Shown here: piece by piece, positions 10,143-18,918 of the stretch
How positions within the stretch are numbered: position 1 is the stretch's first letter
Layout: the number at the start of each line of letters is the position of its first letter
NCBI RefSeq assembly: GCF_002222615.2
Contig: NZ_CP022412.2
Coordinates: 3,348,001-3,412,000, forward strand
From: Bacteroides caccae
GTDB lineage: Bacteria; Bacteroidota; Bacteroidia; Bacteroidales; Bacteroidaceae
Direction of reading: 5' to 3'
Length of the DNA stretch: 64,000 nucleotides
Translations under genes and position numbers: made by a program
Notes under the pieces: model-generated
Told to the model about the DNA's origin: nothing
Seen by the model: only the letters and a program-made list of their open reading frames with translations
Databases searched by the model: none

Positions 10143-10976
10143 TTATATCACTTCAATAGCAGAAGCTGGGACCCATCCTACTTTTCCATCTTCTAAGTGA
10201 ATTTCTTTCCATTCTTTCATAGAATTGTCTTTGACGTTTACCTTTCTTCCTTCATGAAGAATAAATAAACTAGTACCACTTTCACTTGGAGTACTTCGCA
10301 CTGTGACACTCGGATTCATAACTATCGCTTCGTTACGGTTTACCAAATTTTCTTTTTGTTGTGAAGCAAAAAGATTAGAGCATACTGTGATTATTAAAAA
10401 GATAATCCCTGAAATGAAGCCTATCTTTTTCCACATAATCTGTTTTGAAAATATAAAGAAGTAGAGAGATACTATCAGTAGAATGAAAGAAACAATTCCC
10501 CATGTGGCCCATGCATCTACACTCATACAATTAATCAAAGACTTAGTCCATGAGATAAAAAAGACTTCAGGAGTAGGTTCTACTTTATCTATTGTTTTGG
10601 CACGTGCTACTTCGAGATTAGCACGGATGTCGCTATTTCCCGGTTGCAAAAGCAAGGCACGTTCGTAATTAAGAACCGCCTTTGCTATTTCACCTATTTT
10701 ATAATAACTATTTCCGAGGTTATAATAAACTTCAGATGCTTCTCTATTCTTTAGTAATGCTTCGTATATTTGAATGGCAGCCGCATAATCTTCTTTTATA
10801 TATGCGGAATCTCCTTTAGTTTTTGTCACATCTTCCAATTTGTTATCAAGAAGTGTATGTGTATCGACATGGATAGAATCAGCTTCGTTTATTTGTCTGG
10901 GTTCAATGCTCAGTGAATCTTGCGCGAAGCAAGTTACCGACATTGATAAGAATATAAAAAATAATATTTTTTTCAT
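10143..10976 (-). CDS. batE: BatE: TPR, membrane and SH3-like domain protein
   Basis: A 277-residue protein, last gene of the Bat operon. A signal peptide (MKKILFFIFLSMSVTCFA) is followed by TPR units at about residues 60-125 (SEVYYNLGNSYYKIGEIAKAVLNYERALLLQPG). Two transmembrane helices at about 155-205 separate this from a C-terminal bacterial SH3-like domain (VTVRSTPSESGTSLFILHEGRKVNV, ending WVPASAIEVI). The arrangement of TPR then SH3 is typical of BatE. It starts 18 bases after batD. It probably works as an envelope scaffold with BatA-D. The molecular activity of Bat proteins is not established. Confidence 0.85.
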   Translation of the reverse strand: MKKILFFIFLSMSVTCFAQDSLSIEPRQINEADSIHVDTHTLLDNKLEDVTKTKGDSAYIKEDYAAAIQIYEALLKNREASEVYYNLGNSYYKIGEIAKAVLNYERALLLQPGNSDIRANLEVARAKTIDKVEPTPEVFFISWTKSLINCMSVDAWATWGIVSFILLIVSLYFFIFSKQIMWKKIGFISGIIFLIITVCSNLFASQQKENLVNRNEAIVMNPSVTVRSTPSESGTSLFILHEGRKVNVKDNSMKEWKEIHLEDGKVGWVPASAIEVI

Positions 10977-10994
10977 GACACAATCTCTTCTAAG

Positions 10995-12827
10995 TTAATG
11001 TTTTATTGAATTCTCCATTTTGCTTATCACTTCTATTGAAGATGAATAAACTTTATCCATTGCCTGATTTTCATCTCCCGGAGCAAAACGGGCAAATTCA
11101 CAGTCATTCAATGCATTCAGGAATTCCTTAATTAGCTCTTCACTCACTCCATGATTTCTCAATTTTTCCTCAATATTATCTTTAGACAAACGGGATACCG
11201 GAATATTCAGTTTATCACTGATATAGCCCCACAATGCTTTCAAAACTTCATCATAGAAAGCATCTTTCTTATTTTCAGAAAGCAGTTTACCAGCCAGCTT
11301 CATACGTTTTATTGCTACTTTATTAGCCTTCTTCGTTCTCATCTTCGCTACATTGGCATTCTCTGCTGCTTGTTTGCGATAAATTATAAAGAAAAGAATA
11401 AAGGCAAGAGCCGGAATAATATAGAATAGCCAGTACGACATTGAACCATAGAAGAAGCTTCCTTTAGGTTGAAAAGTCACTTCGTTTTGTTTAATATAGC
11501 GAATATCTTCACCCAAGACTTTCAAATCCTCCTTATTGGTGAAGTTAGCAATAACTTGATCTGCATTTCCTGCACCTTTCTCTACGTTTATTACATAATC
11601 TTCTGTATTCAGAGTTTTATAAGATTTGGAACGGATATCGAAATAACTAAAAGATACACCCGGAATTTTATATGTTCCGGCATGTCTAGGGATTGCTAAA
11701 TATTCAATGACTTTATTCCCAGTAAGCCCTTCTTTTGTTAATCTCACCTGATTATCAACTTTAGGATCGTACACTTCAAAATCATCTGGAAATTTGATTT
11801 CCGGATTGGAAATAAGTTTCAGATTACCCGTTCCGGAAATCACTAATTTAATAGTTATTGCATCATTCGTTTTTAACTCCTTACTGTTGATAGAAGAAGA
11901 AATGTTGAACTCTCCTACTCCACCTAAGAAGTTTGTCGGTTTACCAGCCGGAAGTGGATTAACATTGATGGCTATTTTAGGAGTTGTGATAGGCTTCTTA
12001 ATCTCTATAACATTGTTTCCTCCATTAAAAAAAGCATCAAAAGGATCGGCTGACTGTACTGGTTTATTTACCGTCATTTGGAACTGTGCAGGCTCTATAA
12101 ATAGTTTGCCCGACTGTTGTGGAAAGAGCACGAATTGGCGATAAACAGTTGTATAGTAGTTACGACCTTTATAATGCTCAGGTGTCCATCGAGCATTTGT
12201 AGTCATTTCGATTTCCTGTGAATGAAAACCCTTGAAGTCAGGTAACTTGGCATTATTAAGCTGTAAGTTAGATTCTCTGGTATATATTTTATATGTCAAT
12301 ACGAACGCTTCCTGCTCATAAACATTTGTCTTACTTGCAGTTGCTGTAATAAACAAATCTTGGTTAGATACACTTGCATTCGATGAAGGCTGTATGGAAG
12401 AACTATTATCATTATTCCTCCTGCTACTATTATGATTTTGATCTTGTGGCAATACTTTTATTTTCACTGAGTTAGATATCATTTGATTACCGTCAGCTAC
12501 TATTGAAGCACCAGGAACAGTAAACTCACCAGCAGTATTGGCCATCAATATATAAGTGAAAGTAATACTACTAGTAGATGATACACTACCATTCACAATC
12601 TGAGTACTACTTTGTTCTGATCGGCTTGGCCCCATTAAAACATCAAATCCTTTGATAGAAGGAGCACGAAAATCTTTTACTTTCTGTGTTGTAACCGTAT
12701 ACGATAGCCTAAATTGATCGCCTACCACCACCACGTCCGGAGCAGAAGCAACAAACGACACTTTATCAGCGAAAGTTTGGGTGCTATATGCCATCAATGT
12801 CATTAATATAATAATTAGTTTTCTCAT
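10995..12827 (-). CDS. batD: BatD envelope protein
   Basis: A 610-residue protein with a signal peptide (MRKLIIILMTLMAYSTQTFA), a long beta-rich extracytoplasmic region holding repeated immunoglobulin-like modules (about 25-440), one transmembrane helix near 470-488 (MSYWLFYIIPALAFILFFIIY) and a helical cytoplasmic tail of about 120 residues with many Lys. A Ser/Asn-rich linker at about 130-155 splits the first two beta modules. This matches the BatD/oxygen-tolerance family in length and layout. It is 31 bases downstream of batC. In the Bat model BatD would contact the vWA proteins BatA/B through the membrane; that role is inferred. Confidence 0.88.
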   Translation of the reverse strand: MRKLIIILMTLMAYSTQTFADKVSFVASAPDVVVVGDQFRLSYTVTTQKVKDFRAPSIKGFDVLMGPSRSEQSSTQIVNGSVSSTSSITFTYILMANTAGEFTVPGASIVADGNQMISNSVKIKVLPQDQNHNSSRRNNDNSSSIQPSSNASVSNQDLFITATASKTNVYEQEAFVLTYKIYTRESNLQLNNAKLPDFKGFHSQEIEMTTNARWTPEHYKGRNYYTTVYRQFVLFPQQSGKLFIEPAQFQMTVNKPVQSADPFDAFFNGGNNVIEIKKPITTPKIAINVNPLPAGKPTNFLGGVGEFNISSSINSKELKTNDAITIKLVISGTGNLKLISNPEIKFPDDFEVYDPKVDNQVRLTKEGLTGNKVIEYLAIPRHAGTYKIPGVSFSYFDIRSKSYKTLNTEDYVINVEKGAGNADQVIANFTNKEDLKVLGEDIRYIKQNEVTFQPKGSFFYGSMSYWLFYIIPALAFILFFIIYRKQAAENANVAKMRTKKANKVAIKRMKLAGKLLSENKKDAFYDEVLKALWGYISDKLNIPVSRLSKDNIEEKLRNHGVSEELIKEFLNALNDCEFARFAPGDENQAMDKVYSSSIEVISKMENSIKH

Positions 12828-12858
12828 TGCTTATGAAATTTATATCGTCAACTTAATA

Positions 12859-13581
12859 TTACCAGTCTTTTTCCAAACGCCCACCTTGCAACACTTTCTG
12901 TTGTTTCTTCACTTTATCCTGCACATCCTTTTCATCCTGCATCACAGAATTAAGTAATTGTTCTGCATTCTCCTTCGACATTTGATTGTCTTTCTTTTCA
13001 GATTTTGGAGGTTGTTGCTGATCTTTCTTTTCATCCTGTTTTTGATCATTCTGTTTGTCTTTATTCTTATCTTGTTGTTGATCTTGCTTCTGTTGCTGGT
13101 CTTTGTTTTGATCTTGATTTTGGTCCTGATTCTGCTGTTGATCTTTCAGCATTTTCTGGGCAAGTGCCAAATTATATCGAGTTTCATCGTCAGCTGGATT
13201 ATTGCGTAACGACATTTTATACGCTTCTACTGCTTTTGCATAATCTTTACCAGCTTGAAAAAGAACCCCCATATTATGATAAATATGAGCCAGTTTCATT
13301 TTGTCTTTTTCGATTTTGCCGGCAGCTACATATTGTTCCATAGCATCCTGAAACTTTTGTTGCTGTGAGAGAGTATTCCCCAGATTATACATGGATACTG
13401 TCGACTTAGGGTTTACTTCTAAAGCTTTCCGATAATTCACCTCCGCATCTACAAATACGCTGTCATTAAACAAACGGTTTCCTTTACGGATGTAGTCACG
13501 CTCTGCTTTCTGTGCCGAGACACTGGCTACCGATAGTAGAAAAATAGTGAATAGAATATATTTACTTCTTAACATATGCAT
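12859..13581 (-). CDS. batC: BatC: TPR protein with charged Gln/Lys/Asp tail
   Basis: A 240-residue exported protein. After the signal peptide (YILFTIFLLSVASVSA) come about three TPR units at residues 30-145, including VSMYNLGNTLSQQQKFQDAMEQYV. Residues about 148-200 are almost only Gln, Asp, Asn and Lys in short QNQD / QQQK repeats, a likely disordered linker, then a basic C-terminus. TPR followed by such a tail is characteristic of BatC. It abuts batB (2 bases). M1 (13581) and M3 (13575) are both possible starts. Large open frames on the opposite strand here are a by-product of the repetitive codons. Confidence 0.85.
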   Translation of the reverse strand: MHMLRSKYILFTIFLLSVASVSAQKAERDYIRKGNRLFNDSVFVDAEVNYRKALEVNPKSTVSMYNLGNTLSQQQKFQDAMEQYVAAGKIEKDKMKLAHIYHNMGVLFQAGKDYAKAVEAYKMSLRNNPADDETRYNLALAQKMLKDQQQNQDQNQDQNKDQQQKQDQQQDKNKDKQNDQKQDEKKDQQQPPKSEKKDNQMSKENAEQLLNSVMQDEKDVQDKVKKQQKVLQGGRLEKDW

Positions 13582-13583
13582 AG

Positions 13584-14612
13584 CTATTTCTTATTAGAAA
13601 ATAGGTGAACGTTTTTGAACAAAGGATTTTTACGATCTAGAATTAACAATTCTGCTAACAATAATATTAAAATAATCCATGCAATAGCTTGAAACTGTTC
13701 GTTAAACTCTGTATACACTTTCGACTCAACATCTGATTTCGCCATTTTATTCACTTCCTGATTAATAGCTTTCTGAGCAGAGTTAGTATTATCTACTCGT
13801 ACATAAATACCTTTTCCTTCTTTGGCAATTTCCTGACACATAGCTTCGTTTAAGCGTGTGACAATAACATTCCCTTCACGGTCACGACGATAATCATTTG
13901 TACCTTCTATGGGAATAGGTGCACCATCAGGCATACCCACCCCTAATACACTTACTTGAATACCTTTTTCAGCTGCAACTTTAGCAGCTTCTACAGCTCC
14001 GCCTTCATGGTTTTCACCATCTGTAATTACAACAATGGCACGTCCCACTCCTTCTTGAGGTGTAAAACTCCGTACAGCCAAATTAATAGCTTCTCCAATA
14101 GCCGTACCTTGTTTAGAAATCAATGAAGGACTAATCGACTCCAAAAACATCTTGGCAGAAATATAGTCGCTGGTAATCGGTAACTGTGTAAATGCATCTC
14201 CTGCAAATACAATCATACCGATTTTATCATTATCCAGTTCATCAACTAACCTGGAAATTAATCTTTTAGCTTTTTCCAGACGACTTGGCTGTACGTCCTG
14301 TGCCAACATCGAATTTGAAATATCCAAAGCAATAATAACTTCTACCCCTTTACGCTTCACTGTTTCCTGTTTGGAGCCAAACTGAGGACGTGCTAATAAT
14401 ACAGAGAACAAGCCGATAACAACAAATATTATCCAAAATTTTATATCCGGACGATATTTGGATACATCAGGCATCAACTGGGCCAGTAAAACCGGATCAC
14501 CAAAACGTCGAATATTTTTTCTTCTCCTGTAATTGGAATACAAGTAGAAAACTGCTAAAAAAGGTAATAGCAACAATAAATATAAATATGTAGGTTCTTC
14601 AAATCGGAACAT
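13584..14612 (-). CDS. batB: BatB: membrane von Willebrand factor A protein
   Basis: A 342-residue protein with two transmembrane helices near the N-terminus (about 9-27 and 58-77), a vWA domain (about 88-300) and a C-terminal helix (about 308-327). The metal-ion-dependent adhesion site is intact: DISNS near residue 97, a Thr in the GTAIGEA loop and the Asp in VITDGENHEG. It presents the vWA fold on the outer face of the inner membrane. It lies 45 bases after batA. BatA and BatB are paralogues and are thought to form a complex; the substrate is unknown. Confidence 0.9.
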   Translation of the reverse strand: MFRFEEPTYLYLLLLLPFLAVFYLYSNYRRRKNIRRFGDPVLLAQLMPDVSKYRPDIKFWIIFVVIGLFSVLLARPQFGSKQETVKRKGVEVIIALDISNSMLAQDVQPSRLEKAKRLISRLVDELDNDKIGMIVFAGDAFTQLPITSDYISAKMFLESISPSLISKQGTAIGEAINLAVRSFTPQEGVGRAIVVITDGENHEGGAVEAAKVAAEKGIQVSVLGVGMPDGAPIPIEGTNDYRRDREGNVIVTRLNEAMCQEIAKEGKGIYVRVDNTNSAQKAINQEVNKMAKSDVESKVYTEFNEQFQAIAWIILILLLAELLILDRKNPLFKNVHLFSNKK

Positions 14613-14657
14613 TTTCTTCTTATTTTACGATTGACAAATAACGATTGACAAACATCC

Positions 14658-15641
14658 TTATGGAATCTTTTTGAGTATTGAGTTACGCAATAACACTTCT
14701 AATAACACACAAAGGAAAGCCGCCAATGCAAACCACTGATATTCTTCGTCCCTCTTACTATACTCCTTTACATTCAGTTTAGTTTTTTCCAGTTTATCAA
14801 TTTCCTCATATACTTCTTTTAGTTTCGAGTTACTCGTAGCCCTAAAATAGTTACCATCGGTTGTACCTGCAATCTGTGTCAACGTTTTCTCATCAATTTC
14901 CACCGGCATATTTACATATTGCACCGTATTTCCAACTGGATAGGGATAAGGTGCCATACCATTCGTCCCCACCCCAATAGTATACACGCGAATACCAAAA
15001 CTTTTGGCTATCTCAGCAGCCGTCAATGGAGAAATATCCCCTTTGTTATTAGTACCGTCTGTCAATAAAATAATCACCTTAGACTTTGCCTTACTATCTT
15101 TCAGTCGGGTTACTGCATTTGCTATTCCCATACCTACTGCTGTACCATCTTCGATAAGGCCACATTTGATATTATGAATCATATCCAATAAAACAGCATG
15201 GTCGACAGTAAGCGGACATTGAGTGAAAGTTTCACCTGCAAATAAAGTTATACCGATATTATCGTTAGGGCGGCCGTTAATAAATTCAGCAGCTACATCC
15301 TTTGCAGCTTCCAACCGATTCGGCTTTAAATCCTCGGCTAACATACTAGTAGATACGTCAATAGCGAGCATTATATCAATCCCTTCTATTTCGCTATTCT
15401 GCCATTTATTAGTCGTTTGCGGACGTGCAAGCACTAGAATAACCAGCACTAAGGCAATAACACGCAATAAGAATGGAACATGCAACAAATAGTTCTTATA
15501 GCTTTTAGGTGTATGTGCATATACACGAGCATCCGAAATTTGAAGAGTTGCTTCACTTTTCTTTTGCCTCAGAATATACCATACAATATAAGGTATAAGT
15601 AATAATAGCAAAAACAGATATTCAATATTGGCAAAAATCAT
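14658..15641 (-). CDS. batA: BatA: membrane von Willebrand factor A protein
   Basis: A 327-residue paralogue of the next gene. It has N-terminal helices (about 7-24 and 56-74), a vWA domain (about 88-290) with complete MIDAS residues (DVSTS, then GTAVGMG, then LLTDGTNNKG), and a terminal helix near 305-320. It sits 51 bases after the BatD-like gene and opens the batA-E block. B. fragilis bat mutants gave the family its aerotolerance name. The residue pattern supports metal-dependent ligand binding, which has not been assigned to a particular partner. Confidence 0.9.
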   Translation of the reverse strand: MIFANIEYLFLLLLLIPYIVWYILRQKKSEATLQISDARVYAHTPKSYKNYLLHVPFLLRVIALVLVILVLARPQTTNKWQNSEIEGIDIMLAIDVSTSMLAEDLKPNRLEAAKDVAAEFINGRPNDNIGITLFAGETFTQCPLTVDHAVLLDMIHNIKCGLIEDGTAVGMGIANAVTRLKDSKAKSKVIILLTDGTNNKGDISPLTAAEIAKSFGIRVYTIGVGTNGMAPYPYPVGNTVQYVNMPVEIDEKTLTQIAGTTDGNYFRATSNSKLKEVYEEIDKLEKTKLNVKEYSKRDEEYQWFALAAFLCVLLEVLLRNSILKKIP

Positions 15642-15692
15642 TTCATTTATGATTTAACAGTTTACTATTTAGTATTCAAGCTATATATACTT

Positions 15693-16781
15693 TTAAGCAA
15701 AAAGATTATATAGCTGCATACCTATATATATAAAGGTACCTATCAATGCGGTTGACAAAATTGCGATTCCGCAAATTAACAATACTTTTGTCCGTAAAGA
15801 ACGCTTCTCTATAATTGTAATTTCCGTTGGTTGCGGTTTTTGATTTTCTTCTTCAGGTTGCTTCGTTTCATTAATAAAGTCAATAGCATTGATCAGATTG
15901 GCATCATTCTCGTTCATTTGCGGATCGTGCTTCGCGAACTTCACTAGATCGGCTGTCTGGAAAAGCTCCTTCAAATCAGAAATAGCTTCTTTATCCTTCA
16001 TTTCTAATAGCTTGTCAATAATCTCAGATGAAGTCATTTCAAGCGCATTGAAACCAAAACGATCTTTTATATAGGTGCGAAGTGTATCAGTCAATTCTGT
16101 GTAATATTCCTTCGGTTGTCCTTTCTGCCATACTTTCTCATTCTTGATACGCTCTATCTCTTTCATTGCAGCCTGATGGGGCGGCAATTTAGGTTCTACC
16201 TTTATTTTGCGGATAATAGGTTTGTTATCCCGGATACGAACTATGAGATAAATCAATAGACCAAGTAAAGGCAAAGCCAAGAATGAACAGCCAATTAACC
16301 CATACCAGTCTTCCCATGCGAAAGGAGCTTTCATCACGGTTTTCTGTCCAAAAAATTGGTCTGGATGTAATGTGTCAACCGGTATTGAATATACTTTCAA
16401 TGCCAAAGCTCTTGATCTATACTCTTTGCCATCTACTGTAACAGGCATTGGTGGTAGATAATACAAAGCCGAGTCAAAAGAAGTAACAGTATACTCTTGA
16501 GTAATCATCATACGCTGACGATCGTTCAAGAACTGAGTATCCGGCTTGGCAGTTTCTATAATTTCTACCCCTCGTACCAGTGTATCGGTATAAGCGGGAA
16601 AAACAGCCCGTTGCTTGGCATCCATAGCTACTTGTAATTGTATTTTCGCTTGTTCACCAATCAGTATCTGCAAAGAATCTATCTTTGCCTCCACTGTTAC
16701 AGATTGTGCTCCTACTCTATCAATAGACAGTAAACATAACAATGCTATCAGAATAATATTTTTATTCATCTTTGATTTCAT
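15693..16781 (-). CDS. BatD-like two-helix membrane protein of the Bat operon
   Basis: A 362-residue protein. The signal peptide ends near AQS (residue 26), and a beta-rich extracytoplasmic domain follows to about residue 150 (VTVEAKIDSLQILIGEQAK resembles the BatD beta modules). A transmembrane helix (about 165-185) leads to a cytoplasmic helical domain with a Pro/Lys start, and a last helix lies at about 335-355. No catalytic motif is visible. Its start overlaps the DUF58 stop as TAATG, so the two are translationally coupled. A membrane gene in this slot is usual for Bat operons of this group, but I cannot name it beyond that. M5 (16769) is an alternative start. Confidence 0.75.
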   Translation of the reverse strand: MKSKMNKNIILIALLCLLSIDRVGAQSVTVEAKIDSLQILIGEQAKIQLQVAMDAKQRAVFPAYTDTLVRGVEIIETAKPDTQFLNDRQRMMITQEYTVTSFDSALYYLPPMPVTVDGKEYRSRALALKVYSIPVDTLHPDQFFGQKTVMKAPFAWEDWYGLIGCSFLALPLLGLLIYLIVRIRDNKPIIRKIKVEPKLPPHQAAMKEIERIKNEKVWQKGQPKEYYTELTDTLRTYIKDRFGFNALEMTSSEIIDKLLEMKDKEAISDLKELFQTADLVKFAKHDPQMNENDANLINAIDFINETKQPEEENQKPQPTEITIIEKRSLRTKVLLICGIAILSTALIGTFIYIGMQLYNLFA

Positions 16782-17650
16782 TAGTTTCGTTTGGCAAATA
16801 AATTCAACAATGCCTTTACGTAATCCTGGTCAGTTCTTACAGATACAGAGTCTACGTTACTTTTAGTAAATGTATCATTCAATTCTGTCTGTTTTTGTAT
16901 CCACCAGTCGCGATGTGCCCGACGTACAGCTTTGGAAGAAGTATCAATCCATTGCTCATGTCCGGTTTCTGCATCTTTTATCCGCATCAATCCCACCGGA
17001 GGAAGATCACTGACTCTCCTATCATAAACCTGTAATGCTACTACATCATGTTTCCGGTTAGCAATAGTCAAAGCATTTTTGAAACTTTCCTGATCGATAA
17101 AGTCGGATAAAACAAACGCAGTACAGCGTCTTTTCATAACATTAGTCAGATATTCCAATGCAAGACGTATATTAGTGCGATGACTTTCCGGCTGAAAATC
17201 AATCAATTCACGAATAATATATAGAATATGCTTACGTCCCTTCTTGGGAGGAATAAACTTTTCTATCCGGTCTGAAAAGAATATCACACCGATTTTATCA
17301 TTGTTTTGGATAGCAGAGAAAGCAAGAGTAGCGGCAATTTCCGTTATCATGTCTTTCTTTAATTGCTTGACCGTACCAAATTCTAAACTTCCGGAAACAT
17401 CGACCATCAACATAACTGTCAGTTCGCGTTCCTCTTCAAACACTTTCACATAAGGTTTGTTGAAGCGCGCCGTCACGTTCCAGTCTATGTCACGTATGTC
17501 ATCCCCAAATTGATACTCACGAACCTCCGAAAAGGACATTCCTCTACCTTTGAAAGCCGAATGATATTGGCCTGCAAAAATATTGTTAGACAATCCTCGT
17601 GTCTTGATTTCAATTTGGCGAACCTTTTTTAGTATTTCACTTGTTTCCAT
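16781..17650 (-). CDS. DUF58 protein with vWA-like fold
   Basis: A 289-residue cytoplasmic protein. The N-terminal DUF58 signature is present (AGQYHSAFKGRGMSFSE and FGDDIRDIDWNVTAR, about residues 25-65), followed by a vWA-like fold starting with the MIDAS triad DVSGS at about 89-93. DUF58 proteins pair with MoxR AAA+ ATPases and vWA proteins, as here. It begins 37 bases after moxR and overlaps the next gene by one base (TAATG). Its role is probably as a soluble adaptor between MoxR and membrane-bound BatA/B; this is inferred from conserved gene order. Confidence 0.88.
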   Translation of the reverse strand: METSEILKKVRQIEIKTRGLSNNIFAGQYHSAFKGRGMSFSEVREYQFGDDIRDIDWNVTARFNKPYVKVFEEERELTVMLMVDVSGSLEFGTVKQLKKDMITEIAATLAFSAIQNNDKIGVIFFSDRIEKFIPPKKGRKHILYIIRELIDFQPESHRTNIRLALEYLTNVMKRRCTAFVLSDFIDQESFKNALTIANRKHDVVALQVYDRRVSDLPPVGLMRIKDAETGHEQWIDTSSKAVRRAHRDWWIQKQTELNDTFTKSNVDSVSVRTDQDYVKALLNLFAKRN

Positions 17651-17687
17651 TTATAAAGTAGTTAAGTGGTAAGTAGTTAACTACCAA

Positions 17688-18683
17688 TTAAGGTACTTCA
17701 ACCTTATTCAAAATCTTACTGATGATTTCGTCCGAAGTCATACTGTTTGCTTCGGCTTCGTATGTCAGTCCAATACGGTGACGGAGCACGTCATGCGCAA
17801 CAGCACGTACATCCTCTGGAATCACATAACCGCGGCGTTTAATGAAAGCATACGTACGGGCAGCTAAAGCAAGATTGATAGATGCACGAGGCGAACCACC
17901 AAATCCGATCATATCTTTCAATTCTTTCAGGTCATATTTTTCCGGGAAACGAGTTGCAAATACAATATCTACGATATAGCGTTCAATCTTTTCGTCCAAA
18001 TACACCTGACGAACTACTTTTCGTGCTTCGATAATTTCCTCTGCCTTCAGAATTGGCTTTATATTGAACTTTTCTCCATTTATATTCTGGCGAATAATCA
18101 ACTTTTCTTCCTCTAGTTTTGGATAATCGATAACAACTTTCAGCATAAAACGGTCAACCTGTGCTTCAGGAAGCGGATAAGTACCTTCTTGTTCGATAGG
18201 GTTTTGAGTTGCCAATACAAGAAAAGGCTCCGGTAATAAGAAAGTCTCTTTACCAATAGTAACCTGACGTTCTTGCATAGCTTCCAGCAAAGCACTCTGA
18301 ACCTTGGCAGGAGCACGATTTATTTCATCGGCTAATACAAAGTTTGCGAAAATCGGTCCTTTTTGTACTTTAAACGATTCATCTTTCTGACTGTAAACCA
18401 TTGTACCGATAACGTCAGCAGGCAATAAGTCGGGGGTAAACTGGATACGGCTATATTTAGCGTCAATCAAAGAAGCAAGAGTTTTAATAGCCAAAGTTTT
18501 TGCCAAACCAGGCACACCTTCCAAAAGGACATGGCCATCGGAGAGTAATCCGATAAGCAGTGATTCAACCAAATGTTTCTGACCAACAATGATTTGGTCC
18601 ATACCTGTCGTAAGATTGGTAACGAAAGCACTTTGTCTTTCAATCCGCTCATTTAGCTCGCGGATATCAATTGATTCAGCCAT
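17688..18683 (-). CDS. MoxR-family AAA+ ATPase
   Basis: A 331-residue AAA+ ATPase, first gene of the Bat operon. Walker A is atypical but normal for MoxR (LEGVPGLAKT, about 53-62). Walker B is LADEINRAP and sensor 1 is ATQNPIEQEGTYPLPEAQ. The C-terminal lid holds GGSPRASINLALAARTYA (about 265-285). MoxR proteins act as chaperones that mature metal centres or complexes with vWA partners, and here DUF58, BatA and BatB are the obvious partners. It is transcribed from a -7 box 81 bases upstream with a hairpin in the leader. Confidence 0.93.
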   Translation of the reverse strand: MAESIDIRELNERIERQSAFVTNLTTGMDQIIVGQKHLVESLLIGLLSDGHVLLEGVPGLAKTLAIKTLASLIDAKYSRIQFTPDLLPADVIGTMVYSQKDESFKVQKGPIFANFVLADEINRAPAKVQSALLEAMQERQVTIGKETFLLPEPFLVLATQNPIEQEGTYPLPEAQVDRFMLKVVIDYPKLEEEKLIIRQNINGEKFNIKPILKAEEIIEARKVVRQVYLDEKIERYIVDIVFATRFPEKYDLKELKDMIGFGGSPRASINLALAARTYAFIKRRGYVIPEDVRAVAHDVLRHRIGLTYEAEANSMTSDEIISKILNKVEVP

Positions 18684-18726
18684 AAATACTTAATATTTTA
18701 TTATTTAATTCCCATTAATTTGATGT

Positions 18727-18755
18727 AAGCCTTGCCTGTGTATAAGGCTTTTTAT
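18727..18755 (-). other. Leader hairpin of the moxR-bat operon
   Basis: AAGCCTT and AAGGCTT arms with a 10-base loop lie in the 5' leader between the -7 box and the moxR ATG. Read on the plus strand it resembles a terminator, but no plus-strand gene precedes it. It may affect leader folding or mRNA stability. Confidence 0.4.
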
Positions 18756-18763
18756 TTTGCTTC

Positions 18764-18771
18764 CAAAAGTA
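18764..18771 (-). promoter_or_regulatory. -7 box of the moxR-bat operon promoter
   Basis: The minus strand reads TACTTTTG, matching TAnnTTTG. A TTGC at about 18793-18796 is suitably spaced for a -33 element. The predicted leader is about 75 bases. Confidence 0.65.
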
Positions 18772-18918
18772 CGCCATATAATTAACGATTGCAACTAATT
18801 TTTATTAAAAAACAATGCGAAATCTTTAGATTAAGGTACTTTCATACGCTTTTGTACATCCATAACACTTCCCCCGACCAGTACAAGTAATGTATAGCCG
18901 GGGAGTAGATAGTTATAA

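Noticed and set aside
12958..13343. Overlapping plus-strand reading frames opposite batC
   Set aside because: They arise from the reverse complement of Gln/Lys/Asp repeat codons; the translation is Leu/Ile/Phe-rich low complexity, and batC on the minus strand has TPRs and operon context.
18727..18757. Plus-strand Rho-independent terminator
   Set aside because: It has a stem and T-rich tail on the plus strand, but no plus-strand gene lies upstream; it is more likely a leader hairpin of moxR.
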